From Legionella genomosp. 1 (GTDB taxonomy: Bacteria > Pseudomonadota > Gammaproteobacteria > Legionellales > Legionellaceae): 64,000 nucleotides of DNA. The stretch lies in contig CAMCUM010000006.1 of NCBI GenBank assembly GCA_945878975.1, positions 1 through 64,000 of the forward strand, read 5' to 3'. Positions 38,787-46,845 of this stretch are shown piece by piece (positions within the stretch are counted from its first letter, which is position 1; each line of letters begins with the position of its first letter). The position numbers and the translations under genes are program-made. The notes beneath the pieces were generated by a model, which was not told where the DNA came from, did not search any database, and saw only the letters and a program-made list of their open reading frames with translations.

Positions 38787-38795
38787 CCCCCCCCC
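38787..38795. repeat. Homopolymeric C9 tract upstream of bamA
   Basis: Nine consecutive C (G on the coding strand) lie 50-58 bases before the bamA ATG, in the 163-base rseP-bamA gap, which otherwise holds no gene. Runs of this length can slip during replication. Confidence 0.6.
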
Positions 38796-38900
38796 AATCA
38801 AGTTAAATCGTAAATACTCACTCTCTAGCAAGGAACCGCCATATTTCACACGACCTGCACTCTGACGGTTCACAGAGCGTCAAGAACACGCTTCGACACA

Positions 38901-40235
38901 CTACGTTAAATCATTATACAAAGCTACTAGCGTTAGACCGAACACCAACACTATCCCTAGAAACATACTTCTCATTTTGAATTCTTTGGACAAAGGACGT
39001 CGCAGAATCAATTCAATCAACTCATATAGCAACCGACCACCATCCAACATTGGGATTGGCAATAAATTCAGTACCCCAATGCTAATACTCAACAATGCTA
39101 TAAAAAACAAGTAATACACGTAGCCAAATTGGACAGCTTCTCCTGCAGCTTTGGCGATACCTATTGGGCCGCTCAAATGCTCAAAAGGCAATTTACCCAT
39201 GACAGTGCGTCCCATCAATAGAAACGTCATGCCGGTAAAATCTAATGTTTGTCCCCACGCTTGTCCAATCGCTGCAATCGGCCCACTATGTTCTGTCCGG
39301 AGCCAATCCGCAGGAATCTCAGGCAACTTGGCACCAACGCCTAACAGACCCGTATTATCTTTTGCATTCGTTTGCAAATGCACCAGAAATGTATAAGGTT
39401 GGCCTAAGCGCGACACCTCTATGCTCAGTTCTGCACCTGGCCGAGCTCGCACATAATCGCTCAACGTACGCCAATCTGAAATAGTCTGATGATCCACCGC
39501 CACGATTTCATCGCCTGGCAGCAATCCAGCCAATTGCGCAGATGATTTAGGATTGACTATATCGATCACCACAGGCAATCGAGGAAACAATGGCACGATC
39601 CCCAAACTTTCTAACAAATCAGAATGTTTCGTATCAAATGCCCAATGCGCTAATGGCAAAGAATGAATCGATACACTAGCATCATGCAAAGACTTCACTG
39701 CAATTGGGACATGTCGAGTCGAGCCCAGTAATGGCATCAACACATAATGCACATCACGCCAACTGTTAATTTTTTTACCGTCAAGCGCTATGATTTCTTG
39801 CATGCTCTCTATCTGAGCTTGGGCAGCTATGCTACCAGGTTTGACATAGTCAATCCTGGGTGCGAACGATTTAATCCCAATGATGGCGACCAACCAAAGC
39901 ACCAAAAACGCAAACAAAAAATTGAACAAAGGACCAGCAATCACAATGGCCATCCGCGTCCATACTGGTTGATAATTAAAAGACTGATGGCGCGCATCTC
40001 GCGCAACGGGCCCTTCATCTTCATCCAACAATTTCACGTACCCGCCCAAAGGAAACAAGGAGAAAACATATTCAGTCCCATGTCTGTCACGCCATCTGCC
40101 CAATATTTTTCCGAATCCAAATGAACAACGTATTACTTTGACCCCACACCAGCGCGCAACCAGAAAATGTCCAGATTCATGCACAAAAACGAGTAAAAGA
40201 AGTGTCAATATAAAATAAAATACCGCGGACACCAT
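38901..40235 (-). CDS. rseP: Site-2 protease RseP
   Basis: Intramembrane zinc metalloprotease that cleaves anti-sigma factors and remnant signal peptides in the inner membrane. The first membrane helix holds the zinc motif H19-E-S-G-H23, two PDZ domains follow (the second near VVDIVNPKSSAQLAGLLPGD in order), and the C-terminal half has the third zinc ligand in LPIPMLDGGRLLY. Length 444. It is directly adjacent to the cdsA stop with no gap; dxr, normally between cdsA and rseP, is absent here. It is followed by bamA after 163 bases. Confidence 0.96.
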   Translation of the reverse strand: MVSAVFYFILTLLLLVFVHESGHFLVARWCGVKVIRCSFGFGKILGRWRDRHGTEYVFSLFPLGGYVKLLDEDEGPVARDARHQSFNYQPVWTRMAIVIAGPLFNFLFAFLVLWLVAIIGIKSFAPRIDYVKPGSIAAQAQIESMQEIIALDGKKINSWRDVHYVLMPLLGSTRHVPIAVKSLHDASVSIHSLPLAHWAFDTKHSDLLESLGIVPLFPRLPVVIDIVNPKSSAQLAGLLPGDEIVAVDHQTISDWRTLSDYVRARPGAELSIEVSRLGQPYTFLVHLQTNAKDNTGLLGVGAKLPEIPADWLRTEHSGPIAAIGQAWGQTLDFTGMTFLLMGRTVMGKLPFEHLSGPIGIAKAAGEAVQFGYVYYLFFIALLSISIGVLNLLPIPMLDGGRLLYELIELILRRPLSKEFKMRSMFLGIVLVFGLTLVALYNDLT

Positions 40236-41021
40236 TTAAAAACTCTGCATAAAAAAGTAGAAAAAAGGGAGACTCGCAAGCAAACTATCCAAACGATCTA
40301 ACACGCCGCCATGACCAGGTAAAATATGTCCTGTGTCCTTTAACTGTACACGTCGTTTTAGCATACTGATCCATAAATCTCCCAGCATAGAGATCCCAAT
40401 CAACACGCCAGCTTGAGCGAACCAAACACCTAAGTGCTGCGGATGAAAATAGACCCATCCCAACAGTCCAACTCCCAAAGCTAACAACAGACCACCTAGC
40501 GACCCTTCCCACGTTTTACCCGGGCTTACCTGAGGAATAAGACGATGTTTTCCCCATAATTTACCAAACATATACGCGCCAATATCCGTGGCCCATACTA
40601 AACCAAGTAGATAAACCAATAATAAACGACCTTGCTCATGATGAAACAGTGCCCAAATACTATTGGCAAACAAGCTCAAAGAAAACCAAGCCACCCCTAC
40701 CATCAGCCACGGATATCCCCAAACCGGACGAGATTTTGGATACAATACGACCGCTAACAAAATAGCCACCCAAAGCACAGGATTTACCCATAAGCACCCG
40801 ATAAAAACCCAATGCATCAACCAAATGAGTAAAACAAGTATGCCAACAAATAACGTTTTTTTAACAGTCTGCGTGATAGGGATCAATGCAGCCCACTCCC
40901 ATCCAAGTGCCACAGTCATCATGCCTATGATACCCAATAATGCAGCGTCATTTGCATAATATATACCCATAAAAACCAACGGGATCAGTATCACCGCTGT
41001 CATCAAGCGTTGTTTAAACAT
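40236..41021 (-). CDS. cdsA: Phosphatidate cytidylyltransferase
   Basis: Makes CDP-diacylglycerol for phospholipid synthesis at the inner membrane. The 261-residue protein has about eight hydrophobic helices and the CdsA signature near the C-terminus (LGDLWISMLKRRVQLKDTGH, then ILPGHGGVLDRLDSLL). Its start overlaps the uppS stop by 8 bases and its stop abuts the rseP ATG, so the three are one transcription unit. Confidence 0.95.
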   Translation of the reverse strand: MFKQRLMTAVILIPLVFMGIYYANDAALLGIIGMMTVALGWEWAALIPITQTVKKTLFVGILVLLIWLMHWVFIGCLWVNPVLWVAILLAVVLYPKSRPVWGYPWLMVGVAWFSLSLFANSIWALFHHEQGRLLLVYLLGLVWATDIGAYMFGKLWGKHRLIPQVSPGKTWEGSLGGLLLALGVGLLGWVYFHPQHLGVWFAQAGVLIGISMLGDLWISMLKRRVQLKDTGHILPGHGGVLDRLDSLLASLPFFYFFMQSF

Positions 41022-41748
41022 AGGTTTTTTCTTCTAATTGTTTTGAGGTTTTTCCATAACGGCGCTCGCGCTCAGCGAAGCAATTGATAGCATAAGTAAA
41101 CTCTTCCACTGTAAAATCAGGCCAACATAGCTCAGAAAAATACAATTCTGTATAAGACAATTGCCAAAGAAAAAAATCACTAATCCGCTGTTCACCACTG
41201 GTCCGAATAAATAAGTCTGGGTCAGGCAGCCCATGCGTACTGAGATAAGAAGAAAACAGAGTCGCATCAATATCTTGAATCCCTATCTCCCCATTCACCA
41301 CATTTTCTGCTATTTTTTTCACGCTTTGCAAAATATCCCATTTGCCACTGTAATTAAACACCACGTTCAAAATCAAACCTGCATTGTTCACCGTATAAGC
41401 TTCCGCTGTGGTGATAGCTTGTTGTAATGTCTCTGACAGTCCTACTCTATCTCCAGTAAAAACCAAACGTACGCCTACCTGATGCAATTCATCCAATTCA
41501 TGATCTAAGACAGAAAGGAGTAATTGCATCAAAAAATCAACCTCAGACGCTGGTCTGGCCCAATTATCACGCCCAAACGCCCAAACACTCAAAACAGGGA
41601 TTTGTTTTTCCACACAAGCACGCACAATTTCTTTGACAACCTCAGCACCTTTACGGTGACCTTCACTACGTATTAATCCACGTTGTTCGGCCCAACGACC
41701 GTTGCCATCCATAATAATGGCCACATGTTGTGGTATTTTTTGCTTCAA
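41014..41748 (-). CDS. uppS: Undecaprenyl diphosphate synthase
   Basis: Cis-prenyltransferase that builds the C55 carrier for peptidoglycan and other wall polymers. Signature regions: HVAIIMDGNGRWAEQRG with catalytic Asp14, RSEGHRKGAE, the SVWAFGRDNW helix, and the C-terminal RTSGEQRISDFFLWQLSYTE. Length 244. The only start that keeps the N-terminus is TTG at 41748, preceded by GGAAGAAG. It heads the minus-strand envelope operon and is divergent from gpmI, with 69 bases between starts. Confidence 0.95.
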   Translation of the reverse strand: MKQKIPQHVAIIMDGNGRWAEQRGLIRSEGHRKGAEVVKEIVRACVEKQIPVLSVWAFGRDNWARPASEVDFLMQLLLSVLDHELDELHQVGVRLVFTGDRVGLSETLQQAITTAEAYTVNNAGLILNVVFNYSGKWDILQSVKKIAENVVNGEIGIQDIDATLFSSYLSTHGLPDPDLFIRTSGEQRISDFFLWQLSYTELYFSELCWPDFTVEEFTYAINCFAERERRYGKTSKQLEEKTYV

Positions 41749-41817
41749 ACTACTTCTTCCATTGACAAAAATGTCCTATAGTCTACCCTCTTTACGAAAA
41801 AAAATTAAGTGAAAATT

Positions 41818-43356
41818 ATGGCAAATAAAAACGCGGTCGTTCTCATTGTATTAGATGGCTGGGGATACCGCGAAAACCCTAGTCAAAACGCCATTGCGGC
41901 AGCGCACACGCCACAATGGGCAAAATGGTGGCAAACATGCCCACATGTCTTACTGGATGCTTCAGGAGAAGCTGTCGGCCTGCCTGTTGGCCAAATGGGC
42001 AATTCGGAAGTCGGGCACATGCATATTGGTGCAGGACGCAAGATACTGCAAGACTTAACCTTTATCAATCAAGCGATTGAGACAGGTGATTTTGCCAACA
42101 ATGCTGTCTTGGCCCGCATGATTCAAGATGCCAAAACCGCCCATAAAGCCATTCATATCATGGGATTGTTTTCTCCTGGAGGCGTTCATAGCCACCAAAA
42201 TCATCTCTTTTCATTTCTCAAATTATGCGCAGAACAACAGTATCATCACGTGCATATTCATCTATTTTTAGACGGACGCGACACCCCTCCTAAACAAATT
42301 AAAGAAGATATTCAGACGCTGCAAGCGACGCTTCATCAATACCCTGTGGGGACTGTGCGTTCAATCAGTGGACGATATTGGGCCATGGATCGCGACCAAC
42401 GCTGGGCGCGCATTGAACCGGTCTACCAACTTTTAACAACCGGTCAAAGCCCGCATCAATTTGCCAGTGTGCAAGAAGCCATCGATACCTACTACGCGCA
42501 AGGACTCAGCGACGAATTTTTCCCACCCACTCAAATCGGTTCGCCGGCACCTATCCTAGACGGCGACGCCCTTTTTTATTTTAATTTCCGATCAGACCGT
42601 GCGAAACAATTAACGAAATCGTTTCTCACGCCAGATTTCAAGGAGTTTGCGCGCCAGACCGTGCCACAACTGGCTCATTTTGTGAGCATGACACAATATG
42701 ATCCGCAACTCCCTACTGAACCAGTTTTCGCTCCTCGTCATTTGAATCTGACTTTAGGCGAAGTCGTGGCAGAACATGAATTATGCCAATTACGGATCGC
42801 AGAAACTGAAAAATATGCTCATGTCACTTTCTTCTTCAACGGCGGGGAAAATCGCAAATTTAAACATGAAGAACGTATTTTGATCCCATCTCCACAAGTC
42901 GCCACCTACGATTTACAGCCTGAAATGAGTGTGGCTCAGCTCACAACAGCTTTGGTGGATGCCATCACTTCCGAACGATTTGATCTCATCATTTGCAATT
43001 TCGCCAATGCCGATATGGTCGGGCATTCTGGCCATTTCCAAGCAACGATTGCAGCAATAGAAGCTATTGACCACGCTTTACAAATCATCGGCACTGCCAT
43101 CCAACAAGTAAACGGCCATTTATTTATCACAGCAGATCATGGCAATGCAGAAGTTATGTTCGACGAACAAACACAGCAACCACATACCGCACACACTTGT
43201 TCCCCAGTCCCCTTTCTGTATATTGGTGACCCACAACGCCAATTTCAGCAAAAGCCAGGCAGTTTGATTGACATAGCCCCGACCATTCTAACCTTACTTG
43301 GCATCCAACCACCTAAAGAGATGACAGGCCATGCGCTGTGGGCCAACCATGTATAA
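41818..43356 (+). CDS. gpmI: 2,3-bisphosphoglycerate-independent phosphoglycerate mutase
   Basis: Glycolytic interconversion of 3- and 2-phosphoglycerate in the cytoplasm by the manganese-dependent alkaline-phosphatase-fold enzyme. The start at ATG 41818 (MANKNAVVLIVLDGWGYREN) gives 512 residues; an upstream GTG at 41809 is unneeded. The phosphoserine nucleophile is Ser63 in GQMGNSEVGHMHIGAGR. Metal and substrate residues are seen in DGRDTPP, NFRSDRAKQL, ADHGNAE and HTAHT. The envC gene starts inside its last codons. The gpmI-envC-ctpA order is conserved in several gammaproteobacteria. Confidence 0.97.
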   Translation: MANKNAVVLIVLDGWGYRENPSQNAIAAAHTPQWAKWWQTCPHVLLDASGEAVGLPVGQMGNSEVGHMHIGAGRKILQDLTFINQAIETGDFANNAVLARMIQDAKTAHKAIHIMGLFSPGGVHSHQNHLFSFLKLCAEQQYHHVHIHLFLDGRDTPPKQIKEDIQTLQATLHQYPVGTVRSISGRYWAMDRDQRWARIEPVYQLLTTGQSPHQFASVQEAIDTYYAQGLSDEFFPPTQIGSPAPILDGDALFYFNFRSDRAKQLTKSFLTPDFKEFARQTVPQLAHFVSMTQYDPQLPTEPVFAPRHLNLTLGEVVAEHELCQLRIAETEKYAHVTFFFNGGENRKFKHEERILIPSPQVATYDLQPEMSVAQLTTALVDAITSERFDLIICNFANADMVGHSGHFQATIAAIEAIDHALQIIGTAIQQVNGHLFITADHGNAEVMFDEQTQQPHTAHTCSPVPFLYIGDPQRQFQQKPGSLIDIAPTILTLLGIQPPKEMTGHALWANHV

Positions 43357-44512
43357 AAACACTATGCGTAAAAAACAGAGTAACAACTTAAACTTTGCCA
43401 CATTCGCGAAGACGGGATTTTGGGTTTCCATAAGTGCATGCTGTCTTCACCCTAACCTCTCACATAGTCAGGGTATGTCAGACGCGCAACGCAACTTGCA
43501 GCAATTGGACCACAAAATTGCTGTGATACAAAAAGACTTAACGCACAGTCATACTCAACAAGCACAATTTCAGCGCGAATTATCCGCTACCGATAAAATC
43601 ATTAAAGAAAATGAGCAAACCTTGCATAGCATTCAGCAAAAAATCTCTATTAAAAAAACGAAAATTTTGCCTATTCAACAACAAGTAAAAGAATCAAGCC
43701 AACAATACGCGCACCTACAAGCATTGCTCTTACAGCAAGTCCAAGCACGCTATAAACAACCACCCACCCCCCCTCTGGCTTGGCTTCTCAATTCTACACA
43801 AAAAAAAGACATTGATAGACTCTTGACCTACTATCAATATACCATCCACGCGAACAAACAACTCTTGCAGCAACTCAAGATCACGCAGGTTACTTTACAA
43901 CAGGCACAACATGCCTTGCAACGCGAAATAGCGACCTTACATCATATGCAAAACCAAGCACAAATAGCACAACACCAATTAGAGCTCCATAAAAATCATT
44001 ACCAAACCTTAGTCTACTCTTTGCATCAACACGTCCTCACCCAAGAAACCTCATTAGGTCAGTATGAAAGAAACCGCGATAATTTATCAAAAATTTTACA
44101 CAAACTAAATCAAGAATCAGTGATCCGCACACATCGTGCCATGTCCTCTATGAAACAAAAATTGCCTAATCCAATCAATGTAGAGACTGATCACATTCAT
44201 ACCTTGCATCAAGGCATTATGCTGTATGGTATGGAAGGCATGCCCGTTCATGCCGTATATCCTGGAAAAGTGGTATTTTGCGAATGGTTAAATGGATATG
44301 GTCTTTTGCTGATTGTTGACCATGGCTGGGGTCTGATGACACTCTACGCGAATAACCATACTTTGCTGAAGCATATGGGTGATACGGTAAACCAAGGTGA
44401 GCAAATTGCCACCATTGGACATGGTGGTATTTCAAAACAACCCGGATTGTATTTCGAAGTCAGAAAAAATGGCAAAGCTATTTCACCGCTAGATTGGCTA
44501 GCTAAAACATGA
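43349..44512 (+). CDS. envC: Murein hydrolase activator EnvC
   Basis: Periplasmic activator of division amidases. After a signal-like N-terminus (about 35 residues), two long coiled-coil stretches run through residues 40-255 (LQQLDHKIAVIQKDLTHSHT, KIISIKK-like heptads). The C-terminal LytM domain starts near VYPGKVVFCEWLNGYGLL. The metal-binding HLHFE-type motif of active M23 peptidases is replaced by GLYFEVRKNG, so the domain is predicted non-catalytic, as in E. coli EnvC. I chose the ATG at 43349 (TGGG seven bases upstream); 43331 and 43364 are alternatives. It overlaps gpmI by 8 bases. Confidence 0.9.
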   Translation: MYKNTMRKKQSNNLNFATFAKTGFWVSISACCLHPNLSHSQGMSDAQRNLQQLDHKIAVIQKDLTHSHTQQAQFQRELSATDKIIKENEQTLHSIQQKISIKKTKILPIQQQVKESSQQYAHLQALLLQQVQARYKQPPTPPLAWLLNSTQKKDIDRLLTYYQYTIHANKQLLQQLKITQVTLQQAQHALQREIATLHHMQNQAQIAQHQLELHKNHYQTLVYSLHQHVLTQETSLGQYERNRDNLSKILHKLNQESVIRTHRAMSSMKQKLPNPINVETDHIHTLHQGIMLYGMEGMPVHAVYPGKVVFCEWLNGYGLLLIVDHGWGLMTLYANNHTLLKHMGDTVNQGEQIATIGHGGISKQPGLYFEVRKNGKAISPLDWLAKT

Positions 44513-44537
44513 AAAAAGGGCTAAAGACAAGGAAAAT

Positions 44538-44630
44538 ATGGACGATTTAACTCATTATTTGGAATATCACGCACAGCAAGTGCGCGATGAAACACAGATA
44601 TTCACTGGAAAATTTTTGGTCTCTAGGTGA
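44538..44630 (+). CDS. Possible 30-residue small protein between envC and ctpA
   Basis: An ATG preceded by AAGGAAAAT opens a 30-codon frame (MDDLTHYLEYHAQQVRDETQ onward, ending FLVSR). The ribosome binding site and position right after envC are the only support. It is hydrophilic and matches nothing I know. It could be the remnant of a longer gene or chance. Confidence 0.2.
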   Translation: MDDLTHYLEYHAQQVRDETQIFTGKFLVSR

Positions 44631-44712
44631 ATTTCTACTGCCAATCCTATTGACAACCGCAGATTGAGCTATACTGAATAATATCGAATATGTTATTCCT
44701 GGGGTAAAATTC

Positions 44713-46044
44713 ATGTTCAAGCCTATCAAAAACAGTATTCCTGTAGCGCTAACCACCATCGCGCTCTCCCTTTCTTTAAACGTCTATGCCATCCCTAATC
44801 GCGAACTTGGGGCGGAAGATAACGCTCAAATTCAAATGGAGGACGTAGAAAGATTCTCCAGAGCCATCAGTTTGATTAAAAAATTCTACGTAAAAGAAAT
44901 GGATGATAAAGTTTTATTTGATAATGCGATCCGCGGCATGTTAAACGGATTAGATCCCCATTCCGCTTATTTAGATGAAAATGATTTTAAAGAATTGCAA
45001 TCCTTAACCAATGGTGAATTTGGTGGCTTAGGCATAGAAGTCACTCTTGAAGATGGGATAATCAAAGTTATCACACCATTGGTCGATGCCCCTGCATTCA
45101 AAGCCGGTGTCAAATCAGGGGACTATATTATTAAGATTGATAAAAATTATGCCCAAGGTATCGAATTAAAAGAGGCCGTGAACATGATGCGCGGCAAACC
45201 AGGCACCACGATCAAATTGACAGTTATCCGCAAAGGCGTTTCCAAACCACTTATTTTTTCCATTGTGCGGGAAAACATCGAAATCAAAAGTGTCAAAGAA
45301 CGTCTGCTAGACAAAGAATATGGTTACGTACGCTTAACCCAATTCCAAACCATGACTGACAAAGAAATGATCAGCGCAATTAATTCTTTAAAACAAAAAT
45401 CCGGAGGCCATCTCAGAGGATTTATCTTAGATTTGCGTAATAATCCTGGAGGACTCTTAGATTCTGCCATTCAAATTTCTGGTTCTTTCTTAGAAAAAGA
45501 AAAAAATGGTCATCGCGAAATGATTGTGTATACCCAAGGACGCTTACCTGGATCCAAATTTACCGCTATGGCCAACACAAAAGATATTCTGAACAACGCA
45601 CCTATGATCGTATTGATCAATAATGGTTCCGCTTCGGCTTCTGAAATCGTTGCCGGCGCACTAAAAGACAACGGACGAGCCATCATCGTAGGAACTCGTA
45701 GCTTCGGAAAGGGATCGGTGCAAACCGTGTTACCTCTAGATGATAAACGCGCTATCAAATTAACCACAGCATTGTATTACACCCCTTCTGGTACTTCGAT
45801 TCAAGCACAAGGTATCACACCTGATATTCTTGTAGAAGAAATGACCATGCCAAAAAGATCGGAAAAAACAAGTTTCATAGATCTTTCTGAATCTGAATTG
45901 AGCCGACACCTCAATAATGGTAATCTAATTCAAAAGGTGAACGTCGACAAGCCAACGCTTGACGAAATTAATTTACTGCATGAAGATTATCAATTATATA
46001 CCGCATTGACTCTTTTGAAAGGGTTAACGGTGCAACGACCATGA
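44713..46044 (+). CDS. ctpA: Carboxy-terminal processing protease (S41)
   Basis: Periplasmic serine protease (443 residues) of the CtpA type. The signal peptide ends near LNVYA; GMLNGLDPHSAYLDENDF is typical of the family. The PDZ domain (GLGIEVTLEDGIIKVITPLV) follows, then the catalytic Ser in NNGSASASEIVAGALKDN and the Lys in RSFGKGSVQTVLPL. It probably trims or degrades envelope and murein enzymes, consistent with the envC neighbour. The 200-base gap upstream holds only the doubtful small frame and AT-rich leader. Confidence 0.95.
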   Translation: MFKPIKNSIPVALTTIALSLSLNVYAIPNRELGAEDNAQIQMEDVERFSRAISLIKKFYVKEMDDKVLFDNAIRGMLNGLDPHSAYLDENDFKELQSLTNGEFGGLGIEVTLEDGIIKVITPLVDAPAFKAGVKSGDYIIKIDKNYAQGIELKEAVNMMRGKPGTTIKLTVIRKGVSKPLIFSIVRENIEIKSVKERLLDKEYGYVRLTQFQTMTDKEMISAINSLKQKSGGHLRGFILDLRNNPGGLLDSAIQISGSFLEKEKNGHREMIVYTQGRLPGSKFTAMANTKDILNNAPMIVLINNGSASASEIVAGALKDNGRAIIVGTRSFGKGSVQTVLPLDDKRAIKLTTALYYTPSGTSIQAQGITPDILVEEMTMPKRSEKTSFIDLSESELSRHLNNGNLIQKVNVDKPTLDEINLLHEDYQLYTALTLLKGLTVQRP

Positions 46045-46056
46045 GGAGCTTTTTAG

Positions 46057-46845
46057 ATGTCGGCCGAACTTCAAGTGACAGGGGAACCTTTCACGCTGCC
46101 ATTAGCTATTCCAGCACCGGCAGGTTATTTCCGCTCGAAATTATTTTCCTCTAACGCGGCCAGTAATCCACTGGTCGCGGCCGCCAGCCCTGTCTTATCC
46201 ATATTAGAACGTTTATGTGTCAGCCAAGCATTGCCTAAAGTCGATAGCATGCGAGAGAATCTCGAGCATGAATTATTTGCTTTTCACAGTCGTATGGTCA
46301 ATCAGCAATATTCAGAAGACACTATTGTTCTATCCTATTATTTATTGAGTGCCACCATTGACGAGTTGCTGGGTAAGAATTATCTACGTGTCTATGGCCA
46401 ACCTACTGCATTCAAAGCCTTCACACCAAGCAATGCGAATGATCTCGGACCTGAATCCCAATTTTTTATCATCATCACCCATCTCAAAGATCAGGGCAGT
46501 CAGTATCTAGATCTCTTAGAACTGGCTTATTACTGCCTCATCGCTGGCTTTGAAGGGGAACAGCATCTGCGCACAGACGGCCGACAAATACTGGAAAATC
46601 TGATGGAAGATCTCCATAAAGTCATTCAACATCATCGGGTATACAAACCTCAGTTATTATTCAAAACACCTAATCCAAGCTCAAAAGAAAGCAAAAATTA
46701 TCGCCCCTTCGTCATGAGCATTATGCTATCGTTATCTTTGCTGATGGCCATGTACGTAGGCTCACAACGCTTACTAGACTACCAAGCTAAAAATGTTTTT
46801 CAACATTATGCTACTATGGTAAAACACGGGCTATTAAATGAATAA
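46057..46845 (+). CDS. icmH: Type IVB secretion protein IcmH/DotU
   Basis: Inner-membrane partner of IcmF that stabilises the Dot/Icm core complex and helps place it at the pole. The 262-residue protein has the DotU domain (SYYLLSATIDELLGKNYLRV onward; YYCLIAGFEGEQHLRTDGR is a family motif) and a single C-terminal membrane anchor (FVMSIMLSLSLLMAMYVGS). No OmpA-like extension is fused, as expected for type IVB rather than many type VI forms. GAGGAG precedes the ATG. It overlaps icmF by 8 bases and lies 12 bases after ctpA. Confidence 0.93.
   Translation: MSAELQVTGEPFTLPLAIPAPAGYFRSKLFSSNAASNPLVAAASPVLSILERLCVSQALPKVDSMRENLEHELFAFHSRMVNQQYSEDTIVLSYYLLSATIDELLGKNYLRVYGQPTAFKAFTPSNANDLGPESQFFIIITHLKDQGSQYLDLLELAYYCLIAGFEGEQHLRTDGRQILENLMEDLHKVIQHHRVYKPQLLFKTPNPSSKESKNYRPFVMSIMLSLSLLMAMYVGSQRLLDYQAKNVFQHYATMVKHGLLNE

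Noticed and set aside
44650..44675. TTGACA / TATACT promoter before ctpA
   Set aside because: The two hexamers are only 14 bases apart, too close for a normal sigma-70 promoter.
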